Positions 10,227 through 22,518 of a stretch of 64,000 nucleotides of DNA are shown here, one piece after another. The number at the start of each line of letters is the position of its first letter. Positions within the stretch are counted from its first letter, which is position 1. The notes under the pieces are model-generated. The model had not been told where the DNA came from and did not search any database. It saw only the letters and a list, made by a program, of their open reading frames with translations. The position numbers and the translations under genes are program-made. The DNA comes from Cryptomeria japonica (Eukaryota > Streptophyta > Pinopsida > Cupressales > Cupressaceae), in assembly GCF_030272615.1 (NCBI RefSeq), contig NC_081413.1, positions 560,452,445 through 560,516,444 of the forward strand, given 5' to 3'.

Positions 10227-13200
10227 CTATGGATGCATTTTCCTCAATTTCTGTTTTACTGGTTTTGCCCCCGGTTTGACTGTTAAATGATGCATTACTA
10301 AGTCAGGGTCTAGTCCAGCCATATCAGCATAAGACCATGCGAAGTTGACTTGTCGTTCCTTAAAGAAGCTTATGAACCTTGCTCTCTCGGCCTCTGTCAA
10401 TGATTGAGCCAAAAATATGTTGTGTGGAACCTCTGCTGTACCGATGTTTGTCTTTATAGTCTCCTCTACCAACATGGATGATTTTTCCTCGTATGATGCT
10501 GGGAGAATGTCGAGCCTTCCATCTTCGGGCACCTCAGAGAGGTTTTCACCCTCAGATACGTCCTTTCTTTTTACTTTTTTAGAGTCAGAGAGCGCCACAG
10601 TGTGGTTTTCGCCATAAGACCCTTGTTTTGTTTTTATTTTCACATTTTTGCGACTAGAAGGCCCGACACCCTCACCAAAGTATGCCATGTTATTAAGCTC
10701 TATGGCATATCCTGCTTTATGGTCTCCAAGAGGAAGATCATCGCGAATGCCAAGATAATCAACAATAGCTTCGTCATTTTGAAATGTATCAAGCTGTGGT
10801 GGTCCATCCTGATCCCAGTCAATGAGTTGGGGGTGAACGAGGGGAAGGTCTTTAGTGTTTTTAGAGTCCGCAAGGCTAATAGTGAAGATGTGGTTATATT
10901 CAGGTATGTCAAGGTAGTCATCGAGGTCGTCAATGGCACTCTCCTCATCAGTGTCGATCGTGAGTGTCGATCGTGAGTGAGTCCAAATTATCATCACTAG
11001 TAGCACCCTCAGGGACAGGTGTCCTCATCCTATGTGATCCTGACCTAGGGCCTTGAAACGAAGCTTGTGCGGGATCCTTATGGGTCGGTTCTTGACCGAC
11101 TCTGAATTTCTTGTAAAACTCCTCCTCCTCTGTAGGTTCATCTGGCTCTCTAAATGTCTCATTGAGTTCATAGTCGCTGGAGGATTTGTCTGAACCCCAT
11201 TCCCACTCATTGGAGTCTGTGGAATAATTATCCTCTTGTTGAACTTCAGCCACTTTGACTCGCCATATCTGTTTTGTTCTCTTATTTTGAATCTTGGGAT
11301 TTAGAAAACCAAGCCCCTTAGAGCGTTCCCTTCTTGTAGTTAGCTCAGGTTGTAGAGGCTCCATGACACCTTCTTTGCGTAGTCCGAGAGGACTCTTTCC
11401 ATCATACCCAAATCTTTGTAGAATTTTGAAACCTTTGCCACAGTTCTCACAGGGTATTATAATTTGATCACGTGTATCATCTTCAGCATCCTTATATAGC
11501 ATTTTATATAAAGTTTCTTCCTCTAGTTCACCCCATTTTTGAAAGACGGTAGGATCCCATTTGAGTAGCATGATGGAGATTTGCTTATTAGGATGTGGCC
11601 TCCCATATTCCTTGGGGGAGTTCATGACTTGTCGTAAGAACATTGTTTGATTCAGAGTGTATTCTCCCATGCCTTTGTCTTGAAACTTGGCTCTAAGTTC
11701 ACCTTGTTTGGATGTCGAGGGCTTTAATGACTCAGGATCAATATATGCTGAAGAAGGAGTAGCCTCACGATTGCTAGGAATGATAGTCTCAGTATGTGAT
11801 CTCAAGTTATTGCAATATATGAATGGATTTGGATCACCATTGACCGTTACCTCGACTCCATTATGAGGAAACTTTATGCACTGATGGTACGTTGATGGGA
11901 CTGCCCTCATTTCATGAATCCATGGACGTCCTAGCAATATGTTATACGTGAGGTCTAAATCCAGGACTTGACAAACTACGTCCTTTGTGACTGGCCCTAT
12001 TCTTAGTGGTAAGATGACCGTGCCCTTGGACGAACGCTCTTCATCATCATAAGCCTTAATAGTGATTTGGTTCATAGAATTCACAGCTTTGTCAGAATAT
12101 CCCAATTGTCTGATGGTGCTCAATGTACAAATATTAAGACCTGCTCCTCCATCTATCAGGACTCGCTTTATTCGGTGTTTATGTATGAAGGCTTCAATAT
12201 GTAGAGGTGCATTATGAGGCTGACTTATGGAGGCATCATCGGCTTCTGTGAATGTGAGGGAGTGTGGAACGGATAGGTATCCCACCATGGCTTGAAACTG
12301 ATCCACATTCAGATCAGTAGGGACAGCAGTATCTCTCAAGGTTTTATCAAGGATAGCTTTATGTGCAGGAGATATGCGTAAGAGCTCAAGAATAGAAATG
12401 AGTGCGGGTGTTTTCCCTAATTGCTCTATAAGATCGTACTCAGGCTTAGTTGACAGAAGATTGGTATTCTTAGTAGAAGTACCTGGCAATGTGATCTTAC
12501 CTCGACGGGTTGTAACATGACATTCGGAGGTAGATGTGGACGAAGATCCCACACCTTTTAGGACAATTTTAGGTCGCTGAGGAGGATTCTCAGGATTTTT
12601 ATTTTTGATAGTAATGGTAGAAATATGATTGTCCATTGAGATGTGATTAATAGTGGAATCATAATTGTAAGATGTTCTAGTGTAATTGGCTTGATCATCT
12701 GTGACTTTGCCTTTTCCCTTGTCATGTTTTGGGAATGGTTCCTTAAACACCTCATGCTCTTGATTAGATGAATGTCCCTCAATCTCAATATCTCCTCTGT
12801 CAATGAGATCTTGTACAATGTTTTTCAACCGATGGCAATTACTTGTCTTGTGACCCTTGCTCTTATGAAATTCACAAAATTCATCATCATTCCACCAGTT
12901 CGGTTTGACCTTTGGTTCATATGGAGGAAAGTCTGGGACCGTGATCACCTTGTTTGCTACAAGCTTTTTGAATACTGATTCAAGTGGTTCTCCCAATGGA
13001 GTATATTTCCTTCGTGGTTTAGCAGCCGTTTGATTGTTCACTTGATTGTTGGTAGAACTTGATCCAGAAAAGACGAACTTTGGTCTCACTGTGTTGGCAT
13101 CAACAACACCATCATTAACTGTGTTCTTGTTCTTGTTCCAAAATTTTGGTTTGTCCTTTCCCTTAAAGTCTTCTTTGTTTTCTTTGAATAGCTTGATTAC

Positions 13201-14676
13201 TCCTTGTTCAATTAAGACCTTTTCTGTTGCTAGGCCCTTTTCAATGACATCCTTAAATGTAGACAAACAAGCTTTTCTGAGATCATAGCCAATAGCCTTG
13301 TTAACATTTTGTGTGAACATCTCCACCATTTGTTTCTGTGGGATTTCACAAGAGCATCTGCTAGCTAAGTTTCTCCATCTTTGTAAAAATGACGCAAAAG
13401 ATTCTCCTTCTTTTTGTTTCGTATTGCACAAGGTAGTAACTGAGACATCTGTTTCAATGTTGTAAGAAAAATGCTGAATGAATGCTTCTGCTAAGTCGCC
13501 CCATGACTTAATACCAGGAGGTAATTGAGAAAACCATTCCATCGCTTGATCTCCTAAGCTCTGTGGGAACAACCTCATTAAGTATGTTTCTTCTGCGGCC
13601 ACCTCAATGCAAGCTGTGAAGAATTGTCTTATGTGTGCCTTAGGGTCTCCTCTCCCTCTATATTTGTCGAATTTTGGTGTCACAAAGTGCGGAGGAAACG
13701 GAGGCATTGGAATGCTCTTATCGAAGGGATAAGGGCATATATCTCTCATAGTATATGTAGGTTTGGATGTACTCATGTCCTCCACTTTCTTTTGTAGATC
13801 TCTAATTTGTTGCTCCAAATTATTTTTGGGAGGAGATTGATTTCTTGTAGCATACCCCATGTTTGAAACACCCATTTGAGGAGGAGCTTGTTGCATGTAT
13901 GGATGATACTGATCGTAGACATGTCCATATGGAGGTCTATATTGTTGCGACATATATGGAGCACTTGGCATAATTTCTTGTTGAGGGACCCCATATCTGT
14001 TTTGTGTGTATAAACCATATTCAATAGGCCTTTCATTTTCCATTGTGTTGCCCCCAATTTTGACATGAGGTCTCCTTGTGTCAAAATTTTGAGGATGTCC
14101 TTGTGTATCCATTTGTCTTGGTTGACCCATATCTTGAGCATGTGTTTGAACATAAGGCCTCCATGATGGTCTTTGAGTGTAAGTATCATGCATTTGAGCT
14201 TGTGTATGTGGGATCGCTGGTTTCTAAAGCAAAACTGATGGTGACTCCGGCATCATATTATTTGGTCCTCCACTATTAAGTTGAGTTTGTTGTGAAGGTC
14301 TACTTTCCATAAGTTGAGATAAGTCAAAATCATGTGGTATTTTAGCTCCACTTTGTGCCATCATGTTTAGGAAATATTGACAATCTCTCCTCATTATCTC
14401 TTCAACCAATCTATTGAATTGAGGATCCATTATAGATTCTTGTATGTCTGCTGATAGTATTGAAGAATTGTCCACATTATCATTGAGTGTAGCATTGTTG
14501 TTTATAGTGTTTGCGCTTTCCACATTTGGATTGTGTCTATAAACATTCATGTCTGGTAATGTAGTGTGCTCAGGATTGTAGAAGACATCATTGTCATACT
14601 CATAAGAACTCATGTTTACGGACCCTTGAGCTTCTTGGACTATTCTCCTAGATTTTTGAAGACGGGTTTCAACCAT
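10227..14676 (-). pseudogene. gag: Tat-like gag-protease with linker to RT (one stop, one frameshift)
   Basis: Translation would start at ATG 14676 (MVETRLQKSRR). A TAG at 14224-14226 breaks the frame after 150 codons, and the same frame then continues to 10948. The order is an N-terminal Asn/Gln-rich region, a retrotransposon gag core near 13650-13450 (EWFSQLPPGIKSW), a zinc-finger-like FCEFHKSKGHKTSNCH near 12890-12840, and an aspartic protease site VLIDGGAGLNIC near 12150. A G-patch-like stretch (FGYDGKSPLGLRKEG) follows near 11420-11350, then an acidic linker. A 13-bp tandem duplication at 10951-10976 shifts the frame. Both frames read SLTIDT across it, which locates the break. The linker then runs on from 10950 to the TAG at 10227-10229, just before RT. 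Confidence 0.9.
10951..10976. repeat. 13-bp tandem duplication causing a frameshift
   Basis: GTGTCGATCGTGA occurs twice head to tail (10951-10963 and 10964-10976). Thirteen is not a multiple of three, so the protease frame ends at 10948 and the linker to RT is in another frame. Both readings pass through the residues SLTIDT. This looks like a replication or reverse-transcription slippage product rather than a programmed frameshift site. Confidence 0.9.
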
Positions 14677-15164
14677 GAACTAGGTGTTTAGCAATATGTG
14701 AGAAACTAGATGAAGAATGACAAGAGTATGGAAGACTAAGAGTTGTATGGAATGTAAATGAATCTGAAGTTTACTTGCAATGTCCAAAGTGTAAGACCAA
14801 GTATGTATGTAGTAGAGTAGGTGTGACTTCCAAAGAGAGGATAGTTTCTCTTGATGAGGTAAGCTGACCTTGACTCTAAGTAAGACCAAATGAGACCCAA
14901 AGGTAAGAAACCTTGATGAGGGACCACTTAGCAAAGTGTAGTAGTATGTAGTGTGTTGACAAAGTATAGTGAGGACAAGCAAGTGACCTTTTGACTCAAG
15001 TTTAGACAAGTATGAATGTAAAATGAGATGTGAAGCAATGATGGACTGTGTAAGACCCAAAGACAGGTTGAATGCTAGATGAAACCTGAAGAGACAACCT
15101 AGGAAGCTCAAGTATGCCGAAACTGATTTCTTTGTTTGTTTGACTGTTAAACTTTTCAAATCCT

Positions 15165-15450
15165 GACACAGACGCCTCTGTATACTTCACAGACGTGGTT
15201 TTAAGACACAGACGCTACTCTGTTTGACGCAGACGTGATTATGAGATTTTCCTGTTGATGTTTGCTGGGACTGTAACAGTTTTTTGCAATTGTGGACATA
15301 GACGCGCCTGTATACTTCACAGACGCGATTTCCAGACACAGACGTGTCTCTGTTCGACACAGACGCTGATAAAAACACAGACGCTATTCTGTACTTCACA
15401 GACGCATTTATCTGACACAGACGCGGTTTTAACAGACACAGACGCGTTTC
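15165..15450. repeat. CACAGACGC repeat block 1 in the leader
   Basis: Roughly ten copies of ACACAGACGC or TTCACAGACGC occur at intervals near 20-25 bp. The plus-strand orientation is opposite to that of the array at 2836-3165. Confidence 0.85.
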
Positions 15451-16679
15451 TGTAACCTTAGTGCAATCTTTCCTATCTGTGAATTTGTTTTGTTGTGACC
15501 AAATCTGATTTTTCGACTGTTTTTCGTGACAAGAGGACACAGTGTTGATGACCCAATGTTTGCAGACTGTTTAGACTCCAAAAAGTGTGTTGTTTGATGT
15601 AAAAAGTTTTTGCATACACTTGAAGACACAAAAGACACAATGTTTTGCTGTTTTGTCTTGATTGTTTGAATGTTTATCATAAGTCAAGCACAATTCTTAT
15701 GGCTGGCCAGGACAATAATTGTTGATCCCACATGGGGTTTTACCCCCGAGGCTACGCTATTCAGAGCGGATACTTAGATGCTTGACCTCACTAGCTCCAC
15801 CCTCGGCACTCACTTCTCGAGTCAGCCAAGCATCAGTCCCCATGAAAACTCCCCATGGCGAACTTTGTATCTCTACTAAGAACCGTGTGTGTGTGGGCCG
15901 CTACCAGAGGTCCGACCTCCTGCCTCAACAACTAGAAGGATTTGGGCATCTAAAACAATGAGGTGCTAGTAAGGGCATCCGCTCGTGTGGCCATACATGC
16001 GGCACTTTCAGCTCTGTAAATACAGAAGGCTCCCAGCCGGTAGGGCTTACGCCCTACAAATGATCAAATAAATTTGATCAAACGGGTTTATGGGGAGACA
16101 TAGTGTCGGTATGAACTAATCAGCACACGTTATTCATAGTTTTCACCATGAATAAATTTGATTATAGTGGCTTGGAAGAAGATGGCTTTTCTTTTGCTAC
16201 CACTTGGGTCGTTCTCTTCTCACTAGTAGTCCTAATGACCACACGGGAAGACAGGCCCTCTAAAGAATAAACAAAAAGAGCCTATTGCTCAAGACACAAA
16301 AGACAATGGTTCAATTTTAGTGCACCAATTGAAGTGTTTGCTTAAGCTATGAAAACAAGGCACACAATAAAATTACAAAAAAACCCTAGCCAAGGCCCTG
16401 CAACAAAATTGTTAGTAGTTTGGGTTGTTTCAAATGATAACCCCTTCCTGCAAGCACACAAGTTAGGTAAATTTTAGAAAACCCAAAAAGACTTTGTGAA
16501 AAGGGGCCTTCAACAAAAACGTATTTGCCTCCAAAGCAAGCTGCACAAATCAGGTTAGCTAGATCTGCAAAAGTTAGCCAAAAATAAACTAGATCTGAAA
16601 CCCTAAGTACAAAATCCGAAAACCCGAATCGAAAAACTTGAAAAATTTGCAAAACAGAATGCACAGATGCTGTTATACC

Positions 16680-16925
16680 AGACACAGACGCGTCTGTCCG
16701 ACACAGACACGGTTCTGTGATTCGCAGACGCGATCTAAGAACACAGACGCTTCTTTAGACTACAGACGCGATAAGATGATGCATAGACGCGATTCAGAAT
16801 CATAGACGCGACTTTCAGAAACCTGCAAAAATAGAGAATGACAGAAACACAGACGCGATCCAAGATATCACAGACGCCTCTGAAATACAAAAACGCGATC
16901 CGAACACTCGCAGACGCGGAAAAAA
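16680..16925. repeat. CACAGACGCG repeat block 2 in the leader
   Basis: About ten to twelve copies of ACAGACGCG with variants such as CATAGACGCG and ACAGACGCC occur here. They have the same orientation as block 1 and lie close to the primer-binding site. Confidence 0.85.
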
Positions 16926-17007
16926 CCTAAAATGTCGTCGAAATCGTCCAATCTGCAACTTCAAAAATGCAAAATCTGCAACAAAAATGTTAAATGCAAA
17001 GGGACAA

Positions 17008-17027
17008 GAGTCCCACCGGGCGTGCCA
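17008..17027 (-). other. Primer-binding site of the Tat element
   Basis: On the minus strand the sequence three bases after the 5' LTR begins TGGCACGCCCGGTGGGAC, i.e. complementary to a tRNA 3' end finishing in CCA. It is not the initiator-Met type used by the copia elements in this window. I do not assign the primer tRNA. Confidence 0.8.
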
Positions 17028-17030
17028 AAA

Positions 17031-17818
17031 TGTATATGGTGAAAATGGATAGCAAATAACAACAATATTGAAAGACTAAAATGGATTCAACCACCAAACC
17101 CTAGCCTAACAATGAACAAAGATCCACCATAACATATGAAGATAACCTAAGACAATGCAAATAACTCAAAATCACAAAGATTATACCATCACATGTCCAC
17201 TAGGGTTTTGATCTCCATTCTTCCTATCTCCATTGATCTTGTTTGATATGCTTGCTCTCAGATTTTTGTATGCACAAGAGCTCAACAAAGAACGGAATGT
17301 GGTTGCAAGTAGAATTGTAGTGTAGTCAATTGATCAAGTAGTTAGGCATGTCTCATTAGGGATTAGGGTTTGACAATGAAGAAAGCATCTCCTTAAATAG
17401 AAGACACAATATGAAATGGAGGGTTAAGATTGAGAGGTGTAAAAAGAGAGGTCGGCTAGGATTAGAGGGTAGGTATAAGAAATACCAAAATAATGAAAGG
17501 GGTAGGTAGTGTAGGAATTAAGAGATGAATGACATGTGTCATGTGTAGAAAAAGATAATGAATTAATTAAATAAATAAAGATTTATTTAATTAATAGAAG
17601 AAGTAGGACAATTAAATAAATAAAATATTTATTTAATTTAGGAAAGGGATAATTTAAATAAATAAATGTATTTATTTAAATGAGAAATAAGGCTAGAAGA
17701 GGATAAATGAATTAATTAAATAAATAAAGATTTATTTAATTAATAGAAGAATTAGGCTTAGATAATTAAATAAATAAAATATTTATTTAATTAGACATGA
17801 CAATTTTGAGTGTCTACA
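17031..17818 (-). repeat. 5' LTR of the Tat-like element (right copy)
   Basis: This copy is 788 bp, the same length as the left one and with no difference found by eye. It is followed by the target duplication ATGAT (17819-17823). In element orientation it carries the promoter, with the five palindromes in U3 at about 17562-17792. Confidence 0.95.
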
Positions 17819-17823
17819 ATGAT

Positions 17824-18729
17824 GACTTCTATATGTCATGATCTCTATGTTTGCATGACATCTATGTGTTTGGAACTTTATTATTGTTGAATGTGGCATC
17901 AACAATCTGTATATTAATGATGAGATCTTTGTAGACCTAAGGAGTGTATGTCTTAGTGTCTTTATGTGTTAAAATAACAACATTCTTGATATTTATTATT
18001 CAATGCCCTACATAGACTAATTTGGCTTAGAAAATGAAGTTTTTATTTGGCTTTGTCCCTTTGTGCTACTACATAGACTGCATCTTTGTGTTCTCTTCAA
18101 CGTGATTTAGGACAATCTTTTTTACATCCTTTCTTCTCATTCTTCGTGATTGTTGTCAACTATCCATAAGCACTATTCTATCTTTATATCACTGAAATGG
18201 TGACCTTGGATTGTATAGAAAAGTTTATTTTCCTTTATCTATACCATTGGTTGATGCAAAACTCTTCTCTAATGCTTCTTTTCTCCTTATAAATAAGCCC
18301 TTTTATTTATACCTTCTTATTTTGTGGCCTCTTATTGATTCATTTCGGCTATTGATTTACTCCCTTATTAGACAGGGGTGTCTTAAGATTGGTCTCTAAT
18401 TTTGGACCTATAATTTCTCTTTTCATAATACTATGAACACCTTATTATACTAACACTATAACAATCATATGAGTGAATATACGTGCCTTGTTTTACCCTT
18501 CATGTTATCCACTATATTATATCTTGATGTTTCAATTGTATGATACTTTATTTTCCATGCGTTGAGATTGTACGAAGACTGTATTTATTGATAATGATTT
18601 CCAAGTTAACTACTGCTACAACTATGAAAAGAATGTTGTTCTCTATTTTGGAAGGCTGGAATCATGTTTTGCCTTGTATACTTTCTTTTGGCTATTGTGG
18701 ACAGAGCTATTTACTATTTACTATCCTTA
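17824..18729. other. Flanking DNA between Tat and copia elements
   Basis: This is the continuation of the left flank. It is AT-rich, with only short open frames and no recognisable domain. I see no gene or structured repeat here. Confidence 0.5.
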
Positions 18730-18734
18730 GGCAT

Positions 18735-20289
18735 TGTTAGTTAAATGAGAGGGGGGGGGGTGAATTAGATAAACTCACAATTCAATGTTCTAATTAGATT
18801 CAACCTTGGTAGAACTTACTTGATATGCAACTATGACTGTAAATCATTCGAACTCATAAATTGATAAACTTGAAACATCAAAACACATTTAACACCATAT
18901 TTAACGTGGAAACCCTAATAGAGAAAAACCACTATGGGATTTCAGACCCACAAAGAAAATATACTCTTCTAGAGTATGCTTGGTTAAAAGAAAATCCTAT
19001 TAAAGATTACATAAACACATTGCTAGATGTGACCCGGTCAAGGGATTTCCCTCAGATCTACTAGAATCTTGCACTTTGTTAGAAGTGACCTTGTCAAAGG
19101 ATTTCAAACACTTAATTAGAAAGTTACCTTGCTAGAGGATTTACAAATAAGACTGTTAGGTCCACTCAGTTAAGAGATTTCCTGTCACTTACAAAAATAA
19201 ATAACAGTAATAAAATATATCTGCAACTTCACATCTAAAATGTTATAGCAACCTCTATGTGCTCAAAATAATCTTGTCATAAGACTTATCTTCCTCCTTA
19301 CTGGGCTTCTCACTTTGTTCTTCAATCAGATCTTCAATCTTCTATACTCGGTAATCACCTCTGCAACATCACTGCTCTTCTATTTGCCTGCATCTTTATT
19401 CATCAAATTTTCTTTATTTATAAGGAATTCCTAACCGCTTAATCTCCTTAATCACATTTCCCATGATTAATCTTAGCCATTAGATCTTCAAACTTGACTA
19501 GGTTCATTGAATCCTTTGAATTGAAAAATGTTTTACCTTGCCTTGAAACTTGTATTCCTTCCTTGGTACTTGTGCTCGGTTATGACCGTTCAATCTATGT
19601 TGTAGATCTAACTCTTAAATTTTCATTGTTGTTGATCCTTAACAAACTTCTTTCATGACATTTCAATCTTTTATAAATCTCTAGCTCATTGGAATCCTTC
19701 ATTTAATAATGTATTTATTCATCCAATGCATTCTATTACTGCTCGGTTGATACTCGGTTAATTCTGAACTTTACTCTGTAGACATTCTGTATTTGTCTTG
19801 GTTACTGTCTCGATATCTTTTCTTGCTGACGATGCTTGGTGACTTCTTTCTTTTTTAATCGACATCGATAACCTTGGAGTATACCGACTGGCTCCTTGCT
19901 CGGTAAAATAAAATAGTTTCAAACCTTTACTCATTCTATTGCATGAAATCTTTTCTCCTTATTTAGTCTTTGAGTACACATATATAGGATATCAAAACAA
20001 TCAAAATATCATAATCTCATCACTGTCTAACTCGGTAATAGTTCCCCATTGAATAACATTACTCCCCTTCATTTTCACATTCTTTCTGTGTCACTTACCC
20101 ACATCTTTATACTTATCAAAACATACTCTTTAAGATATGCAACATCATACTGAATTAGAAAATCAATTGCTTGACATCAATGACAAAATAATATTATCAA
20201 GACAGTAATCATCCTTTATCAATTATACCATCAATCTTCAACAAACTTCTCAATATCATCATACGAACAAACTTATTGTAATGCCAACA
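18735..20289 (-). repeat. 3' LTR of the outer copia element
   Basis: The LTR is about 1555 bp. It begins with TGTTAGTTAAATGAGA and a run of ten G, and contains the element-wide core GTGGAAACCC...GAAAAACCAC followed by several GTTAAGAGATTT-like boxes. It differs from the right LTR at many positions, mostly transitions. Confidence 0.9.
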
Positions 20290-20658
20290 ATCTCCCCCTT
20301 TGGAATTGATGGCAATACCAACTTGATTTATTCCAATTGATTCGATCTATTGTTATTCTTCTCCTGTTATCCTTGAGCTATAAACTTCTCCTGTAATCTT
20401 CTCCCCCTATCCTTAGTCTTCTCCCCCTTTGACAACAATGCCAAAAGTAAAACTAATCCATGATTACTTCCCCTTTGAAGTAATTTCCTTGCTGTTAAAA
20501 CATATACAAATGTATCATCTCAATCTTGGTCAGAGCATCTTGTCTTCATTCATTGTTTCTTGCACAACTTTAGACAACCTCCTAAAGTGTGTAAATCAGC
20601 ATCAACTCACAAATAGTATTCTATAGAGTCATAGAATTGATGCTTTCACCGAACTCTG
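20290..20658 (-). other. 3' UTR of the outer copia element with repeated polypurine tracts
   Basis: On the plus strand CTCCCCCT-type blocks occur at about 20291, 20400 and 20423. On the RNA these are several purine tracts between the end of RNase H and the 3' LTR. Repeated polypurine tracts are a known Sirevirus trait. Confidence 0.7.
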
Positions 20659-20889
20659 TCAGTGAGTACTAGATAGGGGTAGGAAACCTAACTTACTTCT
20701 GAGATACTCAAAAGTGTCCCTTGGCAGTGGCTTTGTGAAGATGTCTGTTATTTGTTCCTTTGTGCTAACATATTCTAGCACAACTTTCTTTTCTTGAACT
20801 TCTTCTCTTAGATAATGATACTTTATAGAAATAAGCTTTGTCTTAGAGTAAATTACTAGATTCTTTGAAATGTTAATAGCACTTGTATT
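20659..20889 (-). pseudogene. C-terminal part of outer copia RNase H, cut off by the nested element
   Basis: The reading frame NTSAINISKNLVIYSKTK...TKPLPRDTFEYLRSKLG is the typical copia RNase H tail. Its first part (ending in IFCDNT) lies 7.6 kb away at 28533 and beyond, on the other side of the nested element. The two halves meet at the duplicated pentamer GTATT. Confidence 0.88.
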
Positions 20890-22518
20890 TGATAACTCAA
20901 TGATGAACCAATAGTACCAAACCGGTACTGAGAGGGGGGGGAGGGGTGAATCAGTACAAATGAAAATACAGTCCAAAACTGGTTTGACAACAAATACTAC
21001 AAATACTCCAAATGACTAGCAAGCAGTGATACTAGTTGAAACAGAGTGCAACCGATAAGACCCAGAATAACTAAAACAATCGTAAATTGGTCACTCACTA
21101 AGCTTTCCTCTTAGCTCAATATGATTGTACCATTACACCCTCATGCATGAACAGGTAAACTATCATCTGATCTTCACAACAGTTAGTTCAGTATGTTTTA
21201 TAGACAGGCACAAAACACAAAACCATCATATGCTCAACAGGTAATAATAAAGCATCACAAGATAAAAGCATCACACATGACACACATATTTTTCACATGG
21301 AAACCCAACTGGGAAAAACCACGGTGGGGATGAATACCCACAAGCTACTTTTTGAAATATTTAGAAGTTTGCTTTGTTAGGAGCCTTGTCCGATTAAAGA
21401 CATTACAATAGGTTCTGCTAGGAACCGATCTTGTTAGGGATCACTCGATTAAGGGATGGCTACAATACCCGGTTAAGGGTTAAACCCTGTTGAGGTTACC
21501 TTGTTAGAGGATTTCAAGAACTCAATAGCTAAAGGATCTCCAAAGCTCTATAGCTTCTCAGAACTCATTAACTTCGAGTTACCCGGTTAAGGGATTTGAA
21601 TCAAGCCGGTTAAAGCTACCCTGTTAGGGGATTTGTATCAAGCCGGTTAAGGCTACCCTGTTATGGTATTTCACAACTGTTGAAGTGGTTAGAGATCAAC
21701 GAGAATTACAATGATCTGGTAACAACACTCAATGCTAATGCAGATCTGTTTTGGCTCCTCTTCACCTTCTGCACATTCACTTTGCAGGTATCTCTTCTCT
21801 CCTTTGGTCTGGCAAGAATCATGTATCACTTCCCTTGGATACACACACACAACTTTTGCCAACAACTTTAGAAAGAAACACAACATCGACCTTATAGGAT
21901 ACATACAGGTCGGTAGCAAAAACCCTAAACCCTAAACCTGTTGGGTTAAGAAATTCAAGCGGTTTAATCCTAACTGTTGAATCATACTGCATTAAATGCA
22001 ACAATCTTGAATCAATCTCAAGACATTCTCCATCATCCATTATCCATTGATTTCATGGTGGCTGGTAACTCATCATGCATTATCACCATTTGACAAAATT
22101 TGCACATTCCTGAGGTAGATAGGAATAGTCTTCTTCATGCAAGATCCTTCACGCGCATAGAGCTTATGTGGCAACATGATCTGTTCTCCATTATATTGCT
22201 AACTCATCACACAAAGATCACCGATTGAGTCACATAGGCTTGAGATACTCCAACTAAAAATCCTGAAGTGGAAACTACATACCAGCCGGTAGTCACACAA
22301 TGCTTCCATGTGCCGGTTCCCATAACTACATGCTGGTTCATCTTGAACAAATATGTCGCTTCACTTTGGCATATAAACTAGTTCATACATATGCTGGTTC
22401 TCTCTTTTCACCTATCACTCGCATATCACATGTGTTGGTTCACATCATGTCACATATTGACATCAATGACAACATACAATATCATTATATCTTCATGCCG
22501 GTTCACATAATGCCAACA
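20890..22518 (-). repeat. 3' LTR of the inner copia element
   Basis: The LTR is about 1629 bp. From 21295 to 21680 it shows the core GTGGAAACCCAACTGGG followed by many degenerate boxes of the form CGGTTAAGGGATTT or TGTTAGGGGATTT. In element orientation it starts TGTTGGCATT, as do the two other copia LTR families in this window. Confidence 0.92.

Larger units (their letters stand above)
14677..17007 (-). other. 5' leader of the Tat element
   Basis: This 2.3-kb untranslated region lies between the primer-binding site and gag. It has no convincing gene. Two blocks (15165-15450 and 16680-16920) are packed with CACAGACGCG-type repeats on the plus strand. The short open frames that cross them are simply repeat translations. 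Confidence 0.75.
1540..17818 (-). mobile_element. Complete Tat-like Ty3/gypsy LTR retrotransposon, minus orientation
   Basis: This 16.3-kb element is bounded by 788-bp direct LTRs starting TG and ending CA, with a perfect 5-bp target duplication. Sense orientation is minus: the tRNA primer-binding site sits inside the right LTR (17008-17027) and the polypurine tract inside the left LTR (2328-2341). The order is 5' LTR, 2.3-kb leader, gag, protease, RT, RNase H, a second (archaeal-type) RNase H, integrase, a long 3' region with an antisense gene, then 3' LTR. The extra RNase H after the Ty3 one is diagnostic of the plant Tat clade (Tat/Ogre/Retand). Gag-pol carries in-frame stops and one frameshift, so the copy is non-autonomous. 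The two LTRs look identical by eye, which means a very recent insertion. Confidence 0.95.

Noticed and set aside
10951-10976. Programmed ribosomal frameshift between protease and RT
   Set aside because: A plain 13-bp tandem duplication explains the shift. No slippery heptamer is needed.
15165-15540. Open frames across the CAGACGC repeats, giving Thr-Gln-Thr repeat peptides
   Set aside because: They are translations of a short DNA repeat in a retrotransposon leader, without independent coding support.
17008-17027. tRNA gene remnant
   Set aside because: Only the 3'-end complement is present and it sits exactly at a primer-binding site. No cloverleaf can be drawn.
18861-19064. Small frame repeated at 18861 and 32677
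   Set aside because: It is present in both outer copia LTRs and explained by LTR duplication.
21680-21935. Small plus-strand frames repeated at 21680 and 27692
   Set aside because: They lie at the same place in the two LTRs of the inner copia element and are LTR sequence, not genes.
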